Of a DNA stretch of 64,000 nucleotides, positions 36,294 to 48,464 are shown one piece after another. Numbering within the stretch: the first letter of the stretch is position 1; each line of letters starts with the position of its first letter. The notes under the pieces are model-generated. The model was not told the DNA's origin and did not search any database. It was given only the letters and a program-made list of their open reading frames with translations. This DNA is from Apteryx mantelli (taxonomy: Eukaryota > Chordata > Aves > Apterygiformes > Apterygidae), in contig NC_089980.1 in assembly GCF_036417845.1 (NCBI RefSeq), positions 118,135,169-118,199,168 on the forward strand, given 5' to 3'. The position numbers and the translations under genes were made by a program.

Positions 36294-39200
36294 TTATAAC
36301 TTTATTTTCTGATGTTTCTGAGTGAAATTCTAAGCAATGTAGGTTTTCAAAAGCAGATAGCTAACAAAAATGCCTAGTTATGAATGAATGCATAACTCAA
36401 GGGGAATTTAGCAGATTATTGTACTTGCTTTTTTTGTTTGCAGTTTCATTTACTTTTTTTTCTTGCCAAAAACAAAGGCTGATGTTGATCTTGATCCGAA
36501 GTTAAGATTCATTTACTGTAAAAACTGTATCCATGTTGAAGTAAAATACCTAGAATGGTTTCAGTGGATTTATTCATCCATCATATTATTTACAAAACTG
36601 GCAATTAAGAATAACTGAGGTCCCAGCTTGTACTTTATTATGGACACACTCATTTAATCCAGGTATGATCTGATTTTTTTTTTTTTTGGACTGTTTTCTT
36701 TAGAAAAGGCAAGCTGACTCTCTTGGTTTGAATTCCTCTGTACCTAGTTGTTCTAAACTTTCTATGTGAAGAACGGTGTGACTTGTCAGTGAAAGCTGTC
36801 ATGCTAGAATCCTTCTGCCACTCTTTATTGATGTATATCAGCAGGCAGATTTCTGTAATGAGATTTGCAAACTCTCTAAAGGATATAACCTTGAAAAGCT
36901 GGAACCCTTTAGCACAATTTAATCAATATTATCTCATTTATCATCTCCTTGTGATGTTCAGATTGTAGTAAGGACAAAATGCATTTCTAGTATTTCGAGA
37001 AGTTTTGGGCAGAAAAATCAATGCAAAAACTCAGTTGTTTTGTACCATGTGTGAAGAGGCATAGTACATGCTCACACCATATATGATGCCTTAAAACCAA
37101 TAGTCATATAATGCTTCCCTTTACCTTGATCAACCTACACTATTGGATATGTCTGTTGTTTTGGGATTTTTGCCTTTGCACAGTTTATATGAGACTTCTA
37201 AGTCATCAGATGCATGGAAACTGAGGAGAAATTTTCCATGTGAACAGATGCATCCTATTTAATGCAGTCTGCTATGTAAAGGACATCCAGAATAGCTTTT
37301 GTTCATAGGCAGTTGTCATCAGCACTCTACACATACTTCTCAGAGTTTGGGCAGCTGGGTCTCATAGCACTTCTTTGATTAAAAGTAGTACAGACTTCCC
37401 CATTTTACTAATGTAGAGCTGTAGCAGAGAGGGGTTAGTTAACTTGCTCAGGACCACAGAAGCAGTCTTATCCAAACAGAGATGGAATCAAAGCCTTTTG
37501 GTGTTGGATCTTTATCTTCAGCACTTGAATATTCTTTCTTGTCACAGTATGGAATTTTGGTGATTGTACCTTTTCATGGGGGTTCCCTTTTTATGCCCAG
37601 TTTTGCAGGAGGGGTAACAGAACAAATAGACTTATTTTTCTCTAATTAGCTGAAGTTCAAATGGGGTTCGAAGAACCTCAGCCTGTATTTTGTGATGAAC
37701 TGTATTCACATAGCCAGTGGAAAAACAGTGTGTTGGTTACGCTAGGTGTGCTGGTGGATAGTGCTCCCTCAGTGCTATTATTCTGATTCATACTATTAAT
37801 AGTTGTTAACATCTACCTGTAAACTGAGCAATTTACAGATAGTAGTACCCTGAGTTTCAGAGTAGGCTGTAAAGGGGGTGAGCATTATTGTTCCTACTTT
37901 ATCAGTGAAGAAGCTGAATACAAGAGGTTTTTGGTTTTTGTTTTTAATTTGGACTGAATAAATTGTTTTTCAATAGTTTTGTTTTCCTGTATTCAGGAAA
38001 TATAACAAACAAAAACATTACTCCTAGGGATGAAAGTTCCCTGAAGATTACATGGAGAATGTTTTTCAGTATAAAGGTTTTCTTCCATATCTCAACTAGA
38101 TTTTTTTTGGGGGGGGGAGGGGGGCTTGAGTAAATTGTGCACTATCCTGTCCTCTCCAATAATGGAATAATGGATCCTGACTTATTTGAAAAATACTTGT
38201 TCATTTAACTTAATCACCAAAAATATGGATATATTTTGTATAATATAGCTTCTATACTATATAATGTAAAAAATGCAGAAGAATGAGCATGCACATTCAA
38301 AAACAACTTATATAACATGAGAGGTAGTCATGAATATTTATTTTTTATCCAGCTATAGAAGCTGTCTTCTTCTGTTTTAAATGTATGTAAGATGATTAAG
38401 TTTATTTGAGGAAAATGTGAGAAGAACTGATCTCATGTTGGATGTCATGAGGACGTATTCATAACTGGAAACTATTCATCACAAGCATTTTTGCCATCTC
38501 CCCTCTGCCTAAAGGCTGTTCAATCAACAGGCAAAGAGATATATTTTTCATTTGTTTCATTGGCTGTAACTAAAACCCAGGTGGTTCAAGGAAATTCATA
38601 GGCACATTTCTTTCCATACAAATCCCATTTAACACTACTAAGTCATGTTTTAGAAAGGCTTAAGGAATTACTCGTAAGTGTGGTTGTGTTAATAAAATGC
38701 AAGTTTCTTCTGTCCTAATAAAATATTCTACTCTCTTCAAATAGAAATTATAATCTAATTTTCTATGGTAAGTCTTTTCCCCTGTTTTTGTCAATATATC
38801 CTGTTGTTTTATGCAGCTTTTCAATAAATGTAGCATTTAGATGTTCTTCTGCCACCCTTCATGAGCCATGACTGAACAGCATTATAACGACATACAGTAA
38901 GCCATGATATGTGCTCATTTTTAGAATACAGTTAAAGCATAAATAAACATATATTGACAGTTCAGTCTGACAGTCTTGTTTAGTGATGTAGCTGCTGCTT
39001 TTTATAAAATCTGTTCTGTTTATAGTTTTGAACTGTCAGTGTATTCATCAGTTGCGTCAACACACTCTTTTATACAACTATTTATTATAATTTTCATTTA
39101 AAAGATGAATTAATTACTAAAACATCTGGTGCATCATATGGCGCATATACTGGAGGTGTGATAAACAGAATAGTCTGTTTTAAGTAATAAGACAAAAATG

Positions 39201-42200
39201 ACATTACATAAAAGTGATTAGACTTTTTAGTGCGCTTTGAAGAGCTACTCTACAGTACTAAAATCACCAAATCTGTTATTTGGGGTTTAATGATCATTAA
39301 AGGAACCTTTGGTTCTGCTGGAACAAATATGCATGCCTGTGTGTATCTGTACTTTTAATATGTCAAAAATGAAAAAACAAACAAACTTTTTTTTAATATA
39401 CTGTTTTCTTACAAGAACTTTATTGTATATGAGCTAATTATATAATACCTCTGCCAAATGCTTACCACAAAGTTACTTCTGTGAGTATTTCCATTTACAG
39501 TTTGTAAGGCAAGGAATTTTTACTCTTACTGTATATAAAAATTATTTCCTTCAAGGTTGTCATACTTTAAATGCACACCATCTCAGTCTTCAGATAACCT
39601 ATTATAACCTATTACCTATATAGGTAATAGATATTATTTGACCCACCGTATCTAACTTCACATAAACCTACATTTTTCTTGATATACCTAAGATAAACTC
39701 CATGTTCATTTTACATTAGAAAATTACTGAGATCTACCATAGCCAAAATTACCCACTGACACCAATTTAAGGTCGAATTACTTATTTATCATATAGTGTC
39801 CTCTCTAAGGGAAGGATGACAGAAATTTAATATGGAGCAAAGTATTTATTCTTTAGAGTTATACATCTTTGTTCCCAGTCAAGTGAAACCAGATACACAT
39901 CATCCTTTTACTTAAGAAGTTTCAAAAGTTGAGGCTTAAACCTATCTGGTATACCTTCCATTTTCAGTTTTTAATTTCTTCAGAGAAGTTAGACTTCCAG
40001 AAGTTTAATAGCTGTTTTTTTTTTTTTCCTGTTAAATGGAGCATTAATAAAAACATGGCACCATCACAACTTAATTTAAGCAGTCAAGGCTGGAGATGGG
40101 GATAGGTGGGATGGGTTGGTCTCAAAGAACTTTCAAAAGCAAGATAATCGTTTCAGGAACAATACTGATTCCAGCAAGAAGGAAGTCTTAGCTTTGAAGT
40201 AATTAAGTACTCTTGGGGATCAGTGGCTTAAAATGGGAGGTGCTCCAGGAAGTGAGTCTGAAGTCTGAATTGGCAAAGTATTATGACAACTGTCTACTGA
40301 GGAGAATTAATGAAATGAAACAGTTTGGAGTTGATTTATACACAGAACCCCAAGGAGCTCTCTCTTGATTATGTAAACCCTAGCTTGGAAGAATGCTTCC
40401 TTTTCCTGTCTTTTACTACCAGTGATTGAACTAAGAAAACAAAAATTAGCTTTGCAATGATTTTCAAGAGTAAACTTGTGGCAGTTGGGACCATCTGTGA
40501 TGAATACCCTCCAGAATATGTCCTTCAGATGTCAGGAGAGAGAATAGAATGTCTAGTTTTGTATGGACTCCAAGTCAGGAAAAAAAATCATGATTAATAA
40601 ACAGACTTGGTTTTGATTTTTATCACCTGTTCATTTTTTAGTTTATTGTATGACTAGTTTGGAGTGGAGAAAACGGGGCAAGCAAACTACTTATATACCC
40701 CTCTGCTTCTGTTCTTCCCTGCTCTCTGCTGCTTTCTTCTTTTTAGTCTTTCCCTCACCTCCTCAAAAAAAAAAAAAGTTTCAGGGTTTCTCATTAACTG
40801 AACATTGACGTTGTTCAGCTGTTCAAAATGAACAGAGGAGAAACATACTTTCTGAAGAACATAAACACTGCAGAAGGAAAGACTTCAGGCTAGTTATTAA
40901 AGGGAGTGGAGCTGACAGAAGGGGTGAGAATCCATATTTTAGCCTCTGCTAGCTCTGTCTCTTCTCCAACTTCCATCAGTTTGACAGACTTTTGTAAATG
41001 TCAGTAAGGTTAACTTAATGTCTATGGGCTGAAGGTTTCATATCTAAATATAATTAAATGTAGTAAACCTGCTTGAGTTGACTCTCTAATTCTCATAATT
41101 CTAGTGTCATTTTAATTTGACCAGGGTCAATCTAATTCTGTTCCACAAAAACATCTTGCTTCATCAATTTATGGCAGAAAATGAAGACTTTATCTTTTAA
41201 AATTTATAAAGTTTCCCTTCTGTTAGTCCAATGTATGATTCACTGCCGAGTGCCACAAAAAAGTGCAAAGAGTGCTTCATGGATAATTTTTAAGCAATTA
41301 GTGTTAGTGATGTCTGCTCTGGGAGAACTATAAAAATATTTTTAGATTTTGAAAATTAGCTGCAGACTATGCAGCTCTACATAAGTTACGACTTAGCCAA
41401 GCATATCTAGCAGCAGTAAAATAAATAAAAATAAAACAAACTCACTAATCTCTTGCTATGGTGTGAGATGAATATAGTGTAGTTGTATAAATTCCTTTTG
41501 GTAGGAACTTATAAGTGGTAAGAAGTGAACTCTTTTGCAGAACATCATTATTTTACAATTATTTCTGTAAAACCTTGGCAATAGTCTCTATTTCAGTCAA
41601 GCGAATATTATCAAAATAAATCAAAAAATTCTTGTCCTAGGGAGAAGGGACCGATTCCATTTAAATTATGTAATCAAAACATTCTCTATAATGAAAGATG
41701 AGGGAATATTATTTAGAGAAAGTGACAGTGTTTCTCTTATCTGGTTTGTCTGACTATAAACTCTGCTTTTACACGTATTGTTGATGTTTCTTTAGAAAGG
41801 CTTCTGCTCATTGAGACCTAATTCTCTATTTTATGTTTAATTGGATGTCTCTCAAAAGAACAATCCAAACAGTAGTCTATGTTCTCTATGTATAATCTGC
41901 AAGAAACATTAAAAAGTTTTCTTAAATATCATGGAAAATTGTTGTCTTAAACATTATCACACAGAATACAAATTTAAATATGCTAATTGGAAATAGCCAT
42001 CTAAAAAGTCACTCATCAGCTTGCTTGATATTTACAGACCAAATGTCTTGTGGAACTAATTTCATATTCTACATGAAATTAAGGTACTTGCACTAATGAG
42101 CTCTTCAGATACTTTTAACGTGACATTGTTTCAGTTAACTGGGATGTAACACCTTGCCTTAGTTTTCCACAATTTTCTAATCTATGCACTGGTGTTACAG

Positions 42201-42960
42201 GATAACCTATGATTCAGAGATGTACCCGTAGCTTGAGGTGTGGGAGTTTTGCTGAATGTGGTCAAGTATCGACTATAGAAGCAGCATAATATTCCATTCA
42301 GATTGTACCCTTTTGAAAATAGACTTTGGTATCTTTACCTTCTGTAAGTAGGAATTGCTGGCTACCTACTACACTAACTGGGCCATGGCATGGCTTCAAG
42401 CACTGATATGCATTTGACCATACTGTCAAAGAGCTAGTATTTTGCTTAGCGTAGTACTGTCCTGGGCTAATTAGTATCTCAGACAATGTCCAGACTGTGA
42501 CTTGGGAGTTTGTATAGACGGAGGACCATTCCCATGGACCCCATGATTGTGGCATCCATGTCCTTGAGGAAGGAGGGCAAGAGGGTTTAGATATGCTGAT
42601 ATGAGCTGTGCAGTGCTAGCTGTTTTATTTGCTAGTACAGATGTAACTGATTAGACTCATCTTCTCTGCTGTAGCTCTCCTGTTTGTCAGTGGTGTTAAC
42701 CTGACGGGCTCAAAAGCGTTGGAAATTTGCTGACTTTTTTTATTCAGGGGAGTCTACTACCAGTGAGCTGAGTGAAGAACTGAAACCAAACTTTCTCCAG
42801 AACAAACGTTAATATACTGAATGGTGTAGCATGCAGAGCAAAGCATAAAACAGCAATGGAAAATATTCTGTTACAAATATTCTTACTTTGTCATAGGACA
42901 TGTGCATTAGAATTTAAGTTTGGATTAAGAACATGATTTTAAAGTGAATCTCGCTATCAT
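36294..42960. other. Long AT-rich non-coding stretch
   Basis: About 6.7 kb with few open frames above 60 codons (none between about 36970 and 42300). It contains poly-T or poly-A runs (36667, 40015, 40764), a G-rich run near 38109-38125, and a 22-bp perfect palindrome at 39609-39630. A short open segment after a good acceptor at 42748-42812 is discussed as a finding. Confidence 0.55.
39609..39630. repeat. 22-bp perfect palindrome
   Basis: The sequence is its own reverse complement across 22 bp; the core is ATTACCTATATAGGTAAT. It has no spacer, so it could form a small cruciform or bind a symmetric dimer. It is preceded by a partial direct repeat of 'aacctatta'. Confidence 0.9.
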
Positions 42961-43012
42961 CCTTATTTACTGTCCTTCAGTTTGTGTTGCAAAGTGGTTT
43001 GGAGTGCACCAA

Positions 43013-43584
43013 AGGTGTGTCTACATTGGTAAGTAGTGCACCTGAATACGAGTAGGTCAGCAGAATAAGACAGGTCTCAGCCTTCACCCTGTACAAATTT
43101 CTGGGGGGCTTATTTCAGATTAGCTCTAGTCTGATCCTGTGGACTGAATGCCTATTAGTGACTCGGGCTCTTCGGGTGTGCCCTTTTAGTCTATCTCCAG
43201 CTTGGGTTCATTCATCTGAAAAGAATCCATTTTGCATGCTTTCAGACCACGTGACAATGCAAAACGAAGTGTGAGGAGTAGGGATGACTGGAGGCAGATT
43301 TGCTTCAAAAAGTGTAGTCCTGGCCCGAACAAATGTGCTAATGCAGAAGCATCCAGTCTGAATTTCTTTCAGGTAGAACCAAACTGAAAGGTGTTGCAGG
43401 AATGCACCGAATTAATTGCAGCCGCTAATGAGGGTTGAGTCCATGGGACCATACTATAGCAACTCTAACATAAAACCTCCCCAAAATGCCCATAGTATGA
43501 ATGTTGGATCCTTGACAAAAACAGTTTTGCTCTACAGAGCTATTTGTCTTGCAATGCATTACTAGTCTGCGTGGACATAGCCTC
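43013..43584. mobile_element. Possible non-autonomous hAT-like DNA transposon relic
   Basis: The left end (GTGTGTCTACATTGGTAAGT and on to GTGCA) and the reverse complement of the right end (CTATGTCCACGCAGACTAGT and on to ATGCA) align over about 26 positions with roughly 16 matches. This is what decayed terminal inverted repeats look like. The TGTCTACA/TGTCCAC start and internal length of about 570 bp fit a short non-autonomous hAT-type element. No open frame for a transposase exists and I could not define the 8-bp target duplication, so the family call is an inference. Confidence 0.35.
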
Positions 43585-43589
43585 AGCAA

Positions 43590-46500
43590 ATTTCATTCTT
43601 CCAACTCTGATTAAAAGAGGCACCTTCTTCTTATCTGCTTTTTGTCTCCCCTTTTTTTACCCAATAGTGTACAATTGTATGTTGTATGTACAGTTTTTAT
43701 CCAATAGCGTACAGTGTAGCTACTGGTTTCCTTTCCCACCTACATCTACACTGTCTCTTCTGCACCTCTTTCCACACCCCTCACTTCTCCTTAGAATCTC
43801 TAGGCTTTAAAATCAATAGTAGCACTGTAGATCAGGCTCCAGGAATAAATGTTGACAGCTCATTCTCTTCTTCCTCCTTTCCACTCCTTCCCAATTTTCT
43901 TATCTTTGAAAGAGTCTGATTTTGAGTATTATTCTCAGATGTGCTATAAGAAGTGTGAAGGAAAATATTCCCTCAATTAATGTAACTCTGAGAGGGCAGG
44001 CACATGACCTCTGCCTCTTGTTTTTCTGTTTTCCTTTATGGACTGCAGAATAATTGTTGTTACTAGGTTCTTTTAGAAGTGAGGCAAAGCAAATTGGTGA
44101 AGAGTATTCCAGGCAATATACATGGGTAGTCTTTGAGGCATGCAAAACACACTCTTTTTCCGAAGGGGAAATTATTATTCTTATCAATTCATCAGGAAAA
44201 GTTAGGAAATAAAGCATGGAGGAAGATTAGACTTTACAAAAAATTCCTTTTAAAAAGAATATTGCAGACCCTGTAATTCTGGTTTACAGCATCCTTGAAC
44301 CAACAAAGCACCAACAAAGAAAACAACCTAACAGTAAGGTAGGGCTTTTTCTGCCCACAAAGAGCAATATATATCCTTTATAAATGTGACTGCAATTCCT
44401 AGTGCCCTAATGACTAAATTCTCAGTTATTCCCAGTTCCTGTTGCAGGCTGCCAGGTCTTGCTACTATTTTGACTATCAGTCTGCCAATAACTTTATTAT
44501 AATGGTAGTGAAAGAAGTACATGACAAGAAGTTTTTTGATTATAGACCAGCTCAATGGAGGGAGAGAGGACTTTTTGATTTGGTCAAGTGTGACAAGAAT
44601 TGGCATGTCTCACTTTCATGCATTACCTGTGTCTTTTTATAAACATTTATGGCTACACTGTCTCTTTTGATATTGTACTTTGGCTGGCATTTTGCTCTCC
44701 TTTTATTGCTCAGATACTGTGAGACTGCACTGCTGGTCAATATGGACACTGCCCCTGCCTGCCTCACTGCCACCCTGGGCTCCCTGCTCACCTTCCCTTG
44801 TGGAGCAGCCCACTCTTGCTGCTCCTTGGCACCTGGCAGTCCAAAGTTGATCAGGATCAGATGGAGCTTGAATAATCTGCAGTTCTTCACTCATTTGACT
44901 TGACTCTCTTCTTACTGCAATACAAGCCTACTGTTACTTTGTCTGGTCTCTGCAGTAAGATGGTCTCTGCAGTAGGATGTTTGCTCTTTGTAGCAGCTTT
45001 CTGTGCATTTGAAGACTGTTAACTTGAACTCTTTTGTTCCTCTGTAGTACAAGAAGCACCAATCATCTCCTGGCTCTGTCAATCATACATTTTCTTTGCT
45101 GCCCTATGACCTTCTTTAATTGACCCATATCTGTCTTTAAAATTGATTACAACATTCCAGCTGTGGCCTGGTCAGTTTGCTGAATTGAGCAGGGTTACTG
45201 TAAGTGTTAGTCATAAGGTACTTGTAATTATACATCCTGAAGCATGAAATAGGTGATTGACTCCAATTTCTTTTCTGAGGAATTGCTAGCAGTGTTTTTG
45301 TAGCTGTTTCTTTCTGATAGAATGTTGTTCTATGTGCTTAACCCTGTTACACTGTTGTTCTTTAGCATCCAGATTTCCAGCTGTTTTGAGAGCAAAATCC
45401 CTTAATATCATCACAGAGTGAACACTGTTCTGTGGACCCACCTTATTGTGGGTGCTACAGGTTCTCAATTAAATTTGTCATGAAGATGTTTAATTACTTA
45501 ATTAACCATTAGTTCTTTTTTATAGCAGTGATATCGGTTTCAATATTTCAGTTGGGAGCTTCTTGTGTGATTTCTGTATAACATCTGATAAAGAGTATTC
45601 AGAACGAAGCACAACAACCAAGTCCACAGATCCAAACCACTCTTGCTTCCTTGGGTGAAGGGGTGTTTGGGAGGAATAGGATTATTAATTGATATTCAGT
45701 TTATTTAATGAATTGTGCTGGAGAATTATTCTGTTTAATTTTCTCTTTAATTTTCTGCATCAAAACAAACTGAGGAATTCTTGATTCAGGAATCAAAAAC
45801 CTTTCAGGAATGGTATGTCATAAATATATGTAGAGCAGCATTGAGACACACATGTTTATGTATGTGTATATTTATATATTTTTTGCCTTTGCCAGGCTGA
45901 AGCTAAATTTCAGTTGGAGCTGGGAGAGTGAGCCTCTTTAAAAGTAAGATATTAGCAATATCTAGCTTGAGTGTGAGGCCATGATTCCCAGAGCTCATGT
46001 TCAAAGTTAGATTAGGTGACTCAGGGCTTTGACTAGTGAAGTTGTGAAATTTCCATCCATAGAGATGCACAAACTCATCTGAGCAATCTGTTCACATGCA
46101 TTTTCACAGTGAAAGTGTTTTTCCTTCCGTCCCATTGTAATTCTAGTAGTTATTTCTAAAAAGAAGAAAATGAAGAAATAGAGGGAGATGAAGGCCATCT
46201 GTCAAAAGTTGAATCGCTTGATTCACCATTCGGTGTCTTCTCCTCTAAAGGAGAAGATCTGTAGAAGAGTACAGTTTTGAGGATTATGAAATGTTCATCA
46301 ATCTCTCCCTTCTTGTCTAGAGGCTTTTCACTACTAAAATTATTTTTTGAAGGTGAATAAAGAAAGCCTCATATAGAGATATTTTCAGTATAGATTAAAA
46401 ACCATTTTGGCCATGACATTTATCTTCTTGATGAAGGAAACTTTTGGATCTCAGTCATGTAAGGTATTTATCTTAATGCATCTTCATAAGTATAAACAAA

Positions 46501-47890
46501 GGCAATTATACTCTGCCTTGCTGTGACATATTTTGCATCATGCAGTTGCTTTTGTAATGGTGAATTCTGTAAGATCTGGCCATCTCTCCAACCAGAATGG
46601 AGGGACAGTTTGGAAAGACCTTGGACTTACTAATGTAAAGTATCTTAGTGGCATAAATTGCCTAAGTGTTTTAGCCCTTGAAAGTCTGATTTTTAGAAAA
46701 GTTGCAGAAAGATGGCATATACACAAAATGTAGAGCTGGTGATATGCATTGCTTTTGTGTATTGGTATGTAATAGGGAATAAAATGACGAGTTTTTCTCA
46801 TTTCTGTTACTTGAGTTTCATGGCTAGTTTTTACTACAGTTTATGTTTAATCATAAACTTAAGTACAATCTTTAAATTTGTCTGAACTACAGAGGTCTGC
46901 AAGAAAGGATTATTATGATCCCTGTTCATCTGAGTGTGAAGAAGCTATCTAATTGAAGGAACAGGTTATTCCTATGGTCATTGTTAGGGCAGTGATATTT
47001 GTGCCCAGATCTCATGTATGTTCTGTTAAAATAAACCTCTGCCTTGCTAAATGAACTGTAGTCTATTCTCAGATCAGAAATTGTACCAGAATTCTTAATC
47101 AAAGGTTGTAACATTAACCTTTTTAAGTTAGAAATTGATCTCTAAAGTCTTTGCTCAAATATTAAAAGCATGTACTTCTTAAAAATACAAAGCTTGTTTT
47201 TAATACAGTTGACTAGTTTTCAAAATTGCTATTAAAATAATTTTTTTCAAATTAAATTAAAAGTGAAAAATAGACCTGTTCTAACGAGTCCCAGTGACTA
47301 GTGAGGGTTTTGTTCCCTCACAAGGCAAAATGAAAACAGTATAGAAAATTCACTTAGTGATAACTGTGAAGCTGTTTTAGGCAAATCTGCAGTCCTTTTT
47401 TTTTTTTTGCCAGTGTAGTACAGGAACCAGAAAAGTATTTCCAGTGCCAAAAATAGAACAAGTAACTTCTGTACTGAATCTGCAATTCATTTGTTCAAAG
47501 AAATTCAAAGAAATCCTTGCATGTTCCTGAGCCACTAGGACAATTGTCACTCCCTGAACTGCTAGAGGAAATTCTTTCCCATGGGAAACATTGCAGTAGT
47601 GCCACCATATTTATGCATGTTCCAACTCAGATATTAAAACTCATAACACTGCTATAAAAAGGCCCTGGCACATGCAGGAGGAGCAAGAGCTCTATACATG
47701 GTCACAAAACTACAACATTGTTGGAGTACAGACACAAGGTGGGACAGCTTGCATGACTGAATGTTGCGGGGGCAGGGGGTGAGGTTATTGGTTATTATTA
47801 TTATTATCTCTGGGTTTATTGCAAACAGATTTCTTGAAGATGGCTATACAGTGTAGTCATAGCAAGTGAATCTTACTGCATTTTTGTTAT
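43590..47890. other. Non-coding sequence, no gene supported
   Basis: It is AT-rich with short frames. One frame at 44649-44900 has a leucine-rich hydrophobic start followed by a cysteine and an IRIRW stretch, faintly like a signal peptide plus V-type Ig strand. There is no continuation, and it is not annotated as a gene. Confidence 0.5.
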
Positions 47891-47899
47891 TGCCCGAGT

Positions 47900-48340
47900 C
47901 TCAGTTTCTTACCACTCCAATGGTTTGTTGTCAGAGGTTCTCTTAATTCCAGGAGAGCAACCTTGAGAGGCATCCCAACTCAAGGGGAGATTCACCGCCA
48001 TGCAGCCCGCTGCCATGCAGGAGAGCTCAATGGGCTCTAGGCTGCAGCGCTATTTAGGGGCACAGAGTTTGACTCATGGTCATACAATATTTGGTGTGGA
48101 GATATACCTTTTTTGCTGACCTCATGCCGTGTTGGGGAAAATACACCTTTCTGCTGATCTCATGCCCATTTCTGGCCTCACCAGTTGCAATCGGTATCAC
48201 CTAGTTCCTCCTGGTCAGCCCTGGGCGCTGTCAGTTATTTGTGGTCAGCTGAGGCCTGAGATAAGGGAGGTAGGGGGGGTTGTGCTCCACCACACTTTGG
48301 GCCTGAGATGGGGGGGGGGTAGTTGCACTCCGTCACATTG
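47900..48340 (+). repeat. Unclassified repeat with internal tandem duplications
   Basis: A GC-richer block carries two imperfect tandem duplications. One is a 'gctgacctcatgcc'/'gctgatctcatgcc' pair about 40 bp apart (about 48110-48170). The other is a 'ggcctgagata..ggggggg' / 'ggcctgagatggggggggg' pair, each followed by 'gttg..ctcc..cacac'-like sequence (about 48250-48340). It lies just upstream of a decayed CR1. It could be an endogenous-retrovirus LTR remnant or part of another element. No ends were identified. Confidence 0.35.
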
Positions 48341-48464
48341 AAGTGCTGGGTTGGATGGATGCTCTTCAGGAGGGACAGGATGGGACGATGGGACAGGGAG
48401 GGTCACCTTCTATATGAAGCAGCGGCTTAAATGTAAGTAGCTCTCTTGTGGAACAAACAGGCAG

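Noticed and set aside
42979-43026. 48-nt segment with excellent acceptor and GTAAGT donor
   Set aside because: All three frames are open, so the frame carries no information, and the donor lies inside the inverted-repeat end of the putative DNA transposon.
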